Source: Tenebrio molitor
Lineage: Eukaryota > Arthropoda > Insecta > Coleoptera > Tenebrionidae
Reading direction: 5' to 3'
Assembly (NCBI RefSeq): GCF_963966145.1
Contig: NC_091052.1
Location: 14,012,001 to 14,076,000, forward strand
Length of the DNA: 64,000 bases
Translations under genes and position numbers: made by a program
The notes under the pieces: model-generated
Seen by the model: the letters and a program-made list of their open reading frames with translations, nothing else
What the model was told of the DNA's origin: nothing
Database searches by the model: none
Shown here: piece after piece, positions 37,897 through 47,300 of the stretch
How positions within the stretch are numbered: position 1 is the first letter of the stretch
Layout: every line of letters starts with the position of its first letter

Positions 37897-38070
37897 TATT
37901 GTTTTTTGTTCGATACTATCAGAATTTGAGAATTTTCTCCTATTCGCACGGATTTTGATAAATGTCACAAGTTATCAAAACGAAACGTCAAACTAATTTT
38001 AAAGATTTTATCGATTTGGAGCCTTTAAGGGGCTCGTCAAATAAAAAAAACGTTGTATTCAACTACTGTT
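37897..38070 (-). repeat. Foldback repeat copy, truncated
   Basis: It shares TATCAGAATTTGAGAATTT, CACGGATTTTGATAAATGT and AACGAAACGTCAAACTAA with the copies near 10 and 26.9 kb, in the same orientation as the latter. The hairpin part is missing. It sits about 360 bp upstream of the second DUF229 start codon. Confidence 0.7.
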
Positions 38071-38426
38071 AGTGATTCAACACGTCAATATCGGTTTAAT
38101 TCAGAAGTATAAAATTTGTGCCAATCATTTTTGAGCAATACGGCTTTCTTAATCTGTCAAGACTTAAGTGACTTGCTTAGGGATTCACAATTGTCCTGAC
38201 AAGTTGCTCTCAGTCCATAATTAGCGCAGGCGCGAGCTAATGACAACTGATAAGATATCTGTTATCGATTTCAAAGTTTTTTGATTATTACACATTTTTT
38301 TAGTAGAACTTGCGTTTCGCCACCGCACTTGTGATATTAATGGGCTGGTGAAATCAACTTTGAAGTAATTTCTCAATTTAAGGCCTAACAATAAATGTGC
38401 TATTCGAAATTTTTTTACAACATTAA

Positions 38427-40493
38427 ATGGAACCGCATTTTCTCTCCAGGTACAAATATTTACTAATATGCGTCATACCAAATATTATGATTTTGTTTGG
38501 TTATTACGATAACTACATAAAAGATGAGAACGGAATTATCCTTTTCAAGAAAGTAGATGGAGCTGAATCTGCTTATACAGGTAGGTCCGCTTCGACACCC
38601 AAGATGGGGGCTGAACATCTCGATATGTCAACATCTGTTGTGGTGGTTTTCAGATTTGACAAAGTATTTGGTGGACACGAAGAACTGCAGAATCCCCGAC
38701 ATCGACCCGCTTAACAGCGACGTCTGGCCCTACTACAAGAAACAAGACTACGTCCACTGCAGGAATTTAGATCTGCTAACCTACGTCGACAGAGTCGACG
38801 ATTATATTTTTTTGAAAATCAACTACTCTGTGATCGACGCTTACAGCGCCTACCCTGTGTCTTGCTGTTACTCCAACGTGACCAGAGGGAAAGGGAGCGA
38901 CGCCGATGACACCATAAGGTAAGTACAATTGGTCGAATTAAGATGAGTGCAACGTTCTCCAGTTTTTCAGAATGCGAATTCTTCGAAGACAGCACCGAAG
39001 TGACCTCCGACTTGATCAAAGTCACCTGCGGGACCGAATACGGCGAGGTGTACTCCAACGTTCACGGCATCGTGCGAGAAAATGAAGAAACCAAAATAAA
39101 ACGGGAGGCCGACAAGGATTACAGCGTTCTATTAATAGGCATCGACACCATGTCCCAGTTGAATCTGATGCGGACGATGCCAAAAACCTACCGCTTCCTC
39201 GAGAAGAACAACTGGGTGAACCTGCGCGGCTACAACAAAATCGACGACAACACTTTCCCCAACTTGATGGCGATTTTGAGCGGGATGAACTTGTCCCAGG
39301 TCCACACCATCTGTAACCCGGAGAAAAACTTTTTGGACAGCTGCGACATCATCTGGAACCGGTTCAGACAGTTCGATTATGTAACGTCGTACGCTGAGGA
39401 CGAGAGCCAGCTGAATACATTCAGTTACTTGATGAAGGGTTTCAACAATACTCCCACAGATTTCTACTTCAGACCCTACTTCCTCGCGGCTGAAACCTTG
39501 ACGGTGGTTACGCAATACTTGGCTTCTTACTGCACCGGTCCCGAAACTTCAGGCGAACGCATCCTCGGCCTGATCAAAGATTTCTGCGAAGTGTTCGTCG
39601 ACAAGCTCAAATTCGGTCTCTTCTGGATGAACACTTTCAGTCACAACAACATCAACACCGCGTCGGGGATGGACGACGTCTTCGAGGACTTTCTCGAGGA
39701 CGTCATGACCAGCAGAGCTTCGGACAATACGATCATCGTTTTCTTCAGCGACCACGGATTCAGATTTGGCAAGATTCGGTACACCTACAGCGGCTGGTTG
39801 GAAGAGAGACTTCCTTTTATCTACATCTGGGTTCCCAAATCTTTCCGCAACAGATATCCAGAGAGTTACAACAATCTGAAGCTGAACTCTGAGAGACTGA
39901 CCACACCGTACGATCTCTACATGACTCTACAAGACATTCTCTACCGGTCGGACAACTCTTACAAGATACAACCGAGCTTGGCGTGTCCCAAGTGTAAGTC
40001 GCTCTTTCAAAGGATCGACGAGGATAGATCCTGCGACGATGCGGCCATCTCGCAACACTTGTGCACTTGCATGGGACACTTCTACATCGATCCCAACTCG
40101 AGGATCGTGAAGAAGGCGACGTATTTCGCACTTGACAAGTTACGCAGCACCGTTAACTCTTTTTTTGATGGGCCTAGGATGTGTGCCACTTACGATTTGA
40201 AGCACATCATATCTTCAGGGATAACTGAGACTTTTTACAACAAGAAACATGAATCTGTCAATTATTTGCTAATAGTGTTTGAGACGTTTCCCAAAGCGGT
40301 GTTTGAGGCTACCGTTAGCATCTCCTACCAGAACTTCATACCGTTGTTTACTCTGCAAGGTATAATTAGCAGAGTTGACAGATATGGGAATACCAGCGCT
40401 TGCGTCACCGATCCGATTTTAAGAAAATACTGCCACTGTGATGGGTTTTACACTAAGATAAAAAAAACTGTAGATATCTTGTTTAATAATTGA
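38427..40493 (+). CDS. DUF229 family protein 2 (tandem paralog)
   Basis: Exons 38427-38580, 38654-38918 and 38963-40493 give 649 aa; the introns are 73 and 44 nt, with the same positions and phases as in gene 1. The ATG at 38427 starts a short cytosolic tail (MEPHFLSRYK), then a membrane segment (YLLICVIPNIMILFGYY), so a type II membrane protein is predicted. The conserved blocks are GIDTMSQ (Asp about 201), DDNTFPNLMA (Thr about 237), YAEDES, FFSDHGFRFG and YSGWLEERLP, then a Cys cluster (LACPKC...CDD...CTC) and KYCHCDG at the end. These match the alkaline-phosphatase superfamily layout (two metal sites plus Thr). Known DUF229 members are largely uncharacterised, so the enzymatic role is inference. 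It lies 1.5 kb downstream of gene 1 and tail-to-tail with the TIL gene, 66 nt between stop codons. Confidence 0.92.
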
Positions 40494-40517
40494 TTTTACT
40501 GTTGTTTTTTTTTTTAA

Positions 40518-40523
40518 ATTAAA
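40518..40523 (+). terminator. Candidate polyadenylation signal of DUF229 gene 2
   Basis: ATTAAA lies 24 nt after the stop codon, following a T-run. It is within 40 nt of the opposing TIL gene stop, so the 3' UTRs of the convergent genes probably overlap. Confidence 0.4.
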
Positions 40524-40559
40524 AAACAGTATTATTTTCATGACTTTGTGCTTGAATTG

Positions 40560-40937
40560 TTACTTCTTACACTCACTTACGGGAATGCAAGTGTCTTCGT
40601 CTTGACCATTCCTGGCGTACCCTTCGTTGCAGTAACAGGCGTCGTTGCATCTGACGTTGACGATGGAGCAGGTTTTTCCAAGATTAGTACACTTGGTCTG
40701 ACAAGCGCTTCCACATTCGTAATGTTCATTAGGACGAGTGCATTTTATTGGATTCGAACCTGTGGGAACAATGAGTCACTGTTGTTTGTTCCATTTCTCA
40801 GTACGAAGGAAAACCGAGGAATGCGAGGCTAATTAACGACATATTATTGATAAACTTATCGACTTACGGCGAGATGGTAAAGCTGTAGCGGTAAACAACA
40901 CAGAGGTGACCGCAAGCAATAATAGGCAGAGCTTCAT
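40560..40937 (-). CDS. Secreted TIL-domain serine protease inhibitor
   Basis: Two exons, 40937-40868 and 40759-40560, give 89 aa; the junction falls inside an Arg codon and the intron is 108 nt. Residues 1-20 form a signal peptide (MKLCLLLLAVTSVLFTATA), with LPSRRSNPIK before the domain. The mature part has ten cysteines in the trypsin-inhibitor-like pattern, from KCTRPNEHYECGSAC through CYCNEGYARNG to the closing CIPVSEC. By analogy with Ascaris/Apis inhibitors the reactive loop is CSIVNVRC. Its small aliphatic residues would suit elastase- or chymotrypsin-like targets, but this is inference. TIL inhibitors in insects act in haemolymph, cuticle or secretions. The gene is convergent with DUF229 gene 2. 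Confidence 0.93.
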
Positions 40938-40995
40938 GGTGTTAATCAGTCGAGGATATCACTTGAAATGAATCTCGACCTTGGATTCTTTGGCT

Positions 40996-41002
40996 GTTTA
41001 TA
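40996..41002 (-). promoter_or_regulatory. TATA-like box of the TIL gene
   Basis: TATAAAC on the minus strand ends about 58 nt before the ATG. That leaves room for a start site about 30 nt downstream and a short 5' UTR. No other core element was identified. Confidence 0.4.
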
Positions 41003-41884
41003 CATGTGCGTTCAAATTTTATCATAATTGTTGCAAAAAAAAAAATGGAATGGTTACCTAAAACCTGCATATCACTAGTTATTATAACAAAGTGTTCACT
41101 TAAAATGTTAATCAAGTTGGCTTTGTCTTTATTTTTTAAAAGACAATAACATCGTAAATTAAGTTTGTTAGACAAAGATAGCGACGAAGATCAAAGCCAA
41201 TTTGATGAATTTTTCAATTGAACACGTGTTAGTTTACATTTTCTTTTGCACAAAAATGTTCAATTGAAATTTTCATTAAAATTGTAGCATACTGAAGCAA
41301 GACCGGTATTGTAAAATGCTCTTAGATCAATTAAAATTCGATAGAACTGTTATGTGATTATAACTAAGCTTAAGAAGAGGACAGGAATTAACTTATGAGG
41401 ATTATAACATCACGTTTTGAAGGATTTGTCTATTTGGGAAATGAACAAACTTTTTGTATTTCTAACTTGTTTTCATTGTTCATAAACTTATTCAGAATTT
41501 TACGTAATTGGCCACGCCACTGTTTTTTTTTATCTACCATTGATGACCTCTGAATGATGACGTTATACAATAATATACATATTAAACCCTAAACATTTTT
41601 TTGTTTACACCATTTTTATTGCCTGTTAGTATTTACGCATGTAGCACATTTATTTACATATCTTTTATATAGTGTCCTGTCAGCTGATTCAATTTTGGAA
41701 AAATTTTACCCAGGATGGGAACAATTTGAATTTTACCGCGTACACATCTCAGTTCCCATCTCGCCACCAGAGTGCTTTTAATTTTGACATTTCTTCCACT
41801 CCGGCGGCAATAAACAATCTTTGAAGCGCCAATTTTCTTTAATTACAACAGCAACATTTCTCTTTCAGATTGATTCACATACGA
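41003..41884. other. Intergenic between the divergent TIL and CutA genes
   Basis: About 880 bp shared upstream region of two head-to-head genes. It is AT-rich, and no repeat or further gene was seen. Confidence 0.5.
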
Positions 41885-42427
41885 ATGTATTTCGCCGAAA
41901 AACTGTTAATTTCGACGGTAATTCTAGGGTAAGCTGGGATTACTGACGTCTTTTAGGTTAGGGTCAACCGCAGAACTTTTCGCAATTTCACCGTTTCGTT
42001 GGCGTAAATCTGACATTTCTCGATTTTTAGGGTTAGCAGAAGGTACTCGGCGTTGGCCAAAGACATGTCTGGGGAAATCTCGTCGCAGAATAGTTCGTAC
42101 GTTGCCGGTACGCATTCAGTCGCTTATGTCACAACTCCGAATGAAGAAGTTGCCAAAAAAATTGCTCACGGCTTGGTAAAGCAAAAACTCGCCGCTTGTG
42201 TCAATATAATTCCGAGAATTACGTCGATTTATGAATGGGAAGATAAGATTAATGAAGATCCTGAAGTTTTGATGATGATCAAGACAAGAACTACCAAAGT
42301 TGATGCTTTGACTGAATATGTCAAGTCAAACCATCCATATTCAGTGTGTGAAGTAATTTCCCTTCCTATTGAGAATGGGAATGAGCCCTATCTAAAATGG
42401 ATTGGTGAAATTGTTCCAAATAAGTAA
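41885..42427 (+). CDS. CutA: CutA divalent-cation tolerance protein homolog
   Basis: Exons 41885-41928 and 42031-42427 give 146 aa; the intron is 102 nt with phase 2. The C-terminal ~105 residues are a complete CutA domain: AYVTTPNEEVAKKIAHGLV, KLAACVNIIP, ITSIYEWEDKI, EVLMMIKTRT, VKSNHPYSVCEVISLPI and YLKWI. CutA is a trimeric ferredoxin-like fold protein. In bacteria it was linked to copper tolerance, and in mammals to acetylcholinesterase anchoring/processing; the exact role is unsettled. The first exon gives MYFAEKLLISTVILGVSRRYS, a hydrophobic leader resembling those of animal CutA isoforms sent to the secretory pathway or mitochondria. An internal ATG at 42065 could start a leaderless cytosolic form. 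Confidence 0.93.
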
Positions 42428-42497
42428 AGCATTCTTAATAGTGAAGAACAAGCGTATTTATTGTACAAAAATTTGTGTTATATGATATTCTCATAGA

Positions 42498-42503
42498 AAT
42501 AAA
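42498..42503 (+). terminator. Polyadenylation signal of CutA
   Basis: AATAAA lies about 70 nt after the stop codon, followed by a TGT-rich stretch. Confidence 0.65.
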
Positions 42504-42704
42504 AAGCATTACTGTACATAATACATATTTGTACTGTTTTTAACCTCAGCAGATTTACACGTTTTTGTGCTTGTTTTTACAGGTGACTAAATTAACGAAA
42601 AAAGGTCTTGTGTCTGCACACCTTCAATATTGTTGCTTCTCGTAAGTACATCGGAAAAGACTGGTCATTCCGCAGGAAGAAAATGTTTCTCTCGGTTTTA
42701 CGTA

Positions 42705-43043
42705 CAGTTGCGGCCGTTGAAAACTCAGACAGGAAAGATTTAAACACTGTATAAATTCCGAAATTTGATTAGCGTAAACAGGATTTTCATCAAGGATTAT
42801 AAAGTCAGTGTCAGTATTTGACATATTAGGTCAGAATAGCGCGTAACTTTTGAAATGCCGCAATTATCTGATTTGCAAAAATGTGGTTGACTAAGGGACG
42901 GTGTGAGTTATAAGAGCCATTGCGAGAGAAATTAATGTGGATAATGTTTGAGTGACATTTTGAGAAACGTCACTTTCAATACCATTTACAAAGCTAAAAG
43001 TTTGGCGTTGTCAAAGTGTCTGAGTTTTCAACGGCCGCAACTG
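42705..43043. mobile_element. 339-bp Tc1/mariner-type MITE, complete
   Basis: Perfect inverted ends of at least 27 bp (CAGTTGCGGCCGTTGAAAAC... and its complement), flanked by TA on both sides. It has no ORF longer than fragments. An opposite-oriented partial copy is at 1-186. Confidence 0.88.
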
Positions 43044-43045
43044 TA

Positions 43046-44311
43046 CAACTACAACTAATTTGAATTTGAACGCGTAAAGTGCGTAGTTAATCTTCCGACC
43101 GCTAGAGGTCGGACGCCATGTCGGAAAATTGACATTTTTAAAATTTGTGTTGAAATTTCTTCTTTATGATAATAATCCCACGAATTGACGGAATATCTTT
43201 ACTCCAGTATGAGGATAAACCGGAATGAGCCAAGCTTCACTGTCAGAGCGCGTATTTTTTTGTAAAAGTTTTGATCACTCCGCAAAACTTGTCTCAGGGC
43301 ACTGAAGAACTTGAGAAGTTACTGTATATATATCTTTATTTCTTATATCTTACATAAATTTCACTTTTATGTACAATCTCTAAACAATGTAGTAGCAACT
43401 ACAGTCATTTCAGTTCATGGAAAACACTGTTTTCCCATTTCTTTCATACAGATGTGTGACAAAAATAGCGAAAAACTGATCTGTGTTTATACACTTTCAA
43501 TATTTTTGGTCCTTATAGGTACATCTGGAAAGAAAATGATTATGATTTTTCTTCTTAATTCTAAACTATAACAAACTTCCTTCTATTTAACTACTCACAC
43601 GATTATAGTCACTATATCCCAGACTTTGCTCTTTTTCTCATAGAAGATAATTTGATAGATAAAGATGGAACTGAACTGATAGACATGCCGCAGGACACCA
43701 CATATCCACCCCCTTTCAAAAATTAAAAGATTTGCCCAACTGTAAAAAACTTAAACAAAATCTGGACATGTGCTCGAGCGTTGACAAACATGAAACATGT
43801 GAGGTGGAAATGTGATTACGTCTTGAAGAAAGTACTTTTAGCTTGAAGATGCTAGTATGGTCGAATAACTCTAACACAAATTATCATTTGAACGGAAGAT
43901 ATGCTTTATTTGGAAGAATAAACTGTCGTTAGTTTAAATTTTTTATTGTTTAACCAACTTATTTTAGCATTTGTGTTTTAGGTAGGTACTTGGAAACCAG
44001 TCAGCTAGCATCTGTACTTAGTTATTTTTAAAAGTGCAGAAGAAATAACAGGATTAGAGAACATATTTCTTGTACTATGTCATAGTATGAGCTTTAAAAC
44101 ATTTTACGCCATAAATCTTGTCTATGCAACGTGGCACTTAAATAAATAAGTTTGATTTGTCGTTCATTTGTAAAACCAGAAACTCGAAACAAGAAAAATA
44201 TCTCACTCGTAGTTGATAAAATCGTGGCCATATTGCATAGACAAATCGCCGCTTTTTTATTTACCATATGTAACATGTAGGTACACTTTATGAATATATA
44301 AATACACACAT
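43046..44311. other. Intergenic, nothing coding recognised
   Basis: It lies downstream of CutA and downstream of the convergent minus-strand gene. A patch at about 43.48-43.55 kb resembles 42.62-42.67 kb (CTTTCAATAT...GGTACATCTGGAAAG), a weak diverged repeat. AATAAA on the minus strand near 44257-44262 could end the neighbouring gene. Confidence 0.5.
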
Positions 44312-47300
44312 TTATGGATTCTTGTATTTGCCGAGACCCAGAGGAACGTGGTTGGTAATCTTCATTTCCTTGATTTGTTCGTGAATATTCCTCTCGTTCT
44401 GTCCTTTGTAGGGGGCCAGGGCCGCTCGCATTGCCGCTTTATCGTCCGGACTAATTTCCAGGATTTGTCTTAGGAAGTGTTGTCCATCTGCATTAGTCGA
44501 CGTCGGACCTAAACTTTCCCGGGCCACCGACAGAAGTTCCGGATGTTCGGTGAGTGTGTCCGACAGCGAAGCGATCAACACATCTAAGACAAAGAATAAC
44601 CTCTCAACGAAATAGACGCTCTCAGCCGAGCACAATAAACTCCCACCAATTATGCGTATTAATTTCGAATCTAGACAGCAAGTTTAGTTCATAGCAGGGG
44701 TTGAACTCCACTTCCTCAGCTATTATAATTAATTGGAATCTATTCTCCGGAGCTCGCAAAAACAAGTAGTCCGGGAAGACATAATCGGCTCGATCGACTA
44801 GTTTATCGCTAGTTTTTATTTTTCCTTGTAACGCACTTGATGGACCGATCAAACTATTTCATGCAGTGCTTGTTCCGGGTTGTAGATACCGGAGTCAAGT
44901 TTTAACGAGTTTCGAACATCATGCGAAAATTTGCAATGTATTTACAGGATTTTAAAACTGGTCTCCGATAAAGATTTTATTGTGAGGCGGCGATAAAAAC
45001 GAAGCGGTAACAGGTGTCATAACCATCAGGGGTCGAACATTACGCCAATTAAAACTGATGCAGCAAATTGGTACAAATCAATACGGGCGCGCAATTTCGA
45101 CTTGCAAATGCAGCGCCGCCTGAAGAATTTTTATTTGGGAGGCGGCGACGGGTGTAATTAGATTGAGGACATCAGAGGAATACGTCGGCAAAAATGAAAG
45201 CGCGAGGACTCTCCGGTGGTGTTTACATTTACATAAAGAATCCTGTCGGGTGTGGCTCACCTAGAACTTTCTTCTCGAGGGCTCTGGAGATGTGTCCTTG
45301 CTCGGCCTCCACCTCCAGGAAGTTGGTGAACTTCTGGAGGGCCTGTTGAGCCTCGGCACTCCCCCGCGTCAGCGACTGTGTAAACATGACTTTGGCCAAC
45401 TGATAGATCACCTCTTCCAGCGAGTACTCCGTGTACAAGAAGTCCGCGACTCTCAGCCTCTCCAGCAGCTCGTCGTAGTCCTCGTCCTTGTCGTCTGACG
45501 CAACTTTTAATTCTGAAACCGACACAAAACTGGGTAAACAGTCTGTTTAATATTGTCGACAGAGCGTCGTGAATTTTCGTCGCTTTCAAGTGCCACGCTC
45601 AAATTACATTCCTACTGGTGACATCGGATGCCTGATATTTCGCCGTTTTAAATTGAACGCGACATTATCAATCATACGGAGCGACAGTGAAATCTCACTT
45701 GCGCGTTTCGTTCTTCACCAAGTCGGTTCTATTAGTTTTGATTATCAGGAGGCGGAAAATTAAAAGCTGCCGGCCCGTTATTTTCCGTGTTATTTGGCGG
45801 TTTAATTGAAAATGACAAATTTACGGTCTCCCCCAATTTCCACTCAATTATGTTCAACATCAGGTTCAATATTACAATTTCCCTGGAGTTTCCTCGAGAC
45901 ACGATTGGATGTTAATGTTACGACATGATACTATTGTCTCAAGTGGTAATTCGTGCCCGTTTACCCTTACGAATATTTTCGCTTCAAGGAAAAACAAGTT
46001 CAAACATGTTGTTCGAAGGACTGACGGGCGTAATTCAATTCAAAGCCGGTCGGACATTGCGGAATGAGAAAATAAAGCTCCAGGACGAAATATTCCCGTT
46101 GAAGGATAACGGCACGGCGTGCCTGTACAGATCAGCACCTTTTGAAGTGAAAACTTCTTTAGGCGCGCCACATACATTTTATTCCCGGGCAGTGAATTAG
46201 TTTCATGCGACACGGTAAAATCGTTCGCAGCACAAGCTAAAAGCGGAAAATCGTTCGCAGCACGACACGGCAAGCTAAAATCAAGGGAGTCGAGTTTTTT
46301 AGCGGAGCGAGCGAAAAACAATCAACTGTGCGTCACTTGTCAATTTTAAATTTTCATTGTACGTTGTGTTGTGACCTGACTGACCTCATTGCAGAGCTGG
46401 AGGAGTAACTAGTAACTGTATAGATATACAGGATATTTCACGAGTGATAATAAGCCTGACGTAATTTAAAATGCAACCTACACTATATTTCCGAAAAAAG
46501 CTGGCTACTGTCATTAAAATGTCCGGCTTTTTTTGAAAATGTATTGTGAGTTTAATTTATTATTCCGTCAGGCTCATTATCACTCGTGAAATACCCTGTA
46601 TAGTTTTATATCACATAAACGATAAAGACACGACAAATATTGTAAGTTTACATATGAATGTAGGATTTAATAGGCAGGTAATTCTCAATTATATGGCTTC
46701 AACAATTCATCTATTGGAAAAATTTGTGTAGCAAAATGTGAAGAACTGAAGAGGAAAATGGACAAATTATCATAATACAAGGCATTGCTATGAAAACTTG
46801 TGTTGTGTTCAATATCATCGTCAAGAAAATAAAACTTAAACATCCAAACCTAACCTCACAAATTTTGCCAGAATGCACCTCTAAAAGCGGACGTATTTGC
46901 AGATTCTATTGAAAAATACAGATTTGTGATGTTTATTAATATTAATTATTTTTATGCCTTGCTCCTTGTTCCTCCAAGTACTGTCATCCATACATAATTT
47001 ATAGAATACATATTACTGAAAATCAGTAACGAGCATCATAGAAGTTTTCACTTCTGTCGTGCGGTCTTAAGCACACACTCTTTTTTAAATTTTTTAATCT
47101 TGTTAGTGAATCGCCAACTATCTGGATGCAGTCGCGAGGTGCGACTGAAGAGCACTTGTTAATCTCACTCGGGAGAGAACTTTTAATTAAAAGCGCCGTA
47201 ATTTTTTCGCCTCCTTATTAGCCCTCCGAATCTCACTTTTCTTCGATTGTTAACTCTTCCTCGTAAAATCATGCACTTTAATTAATTAATTTTCGCTCTA

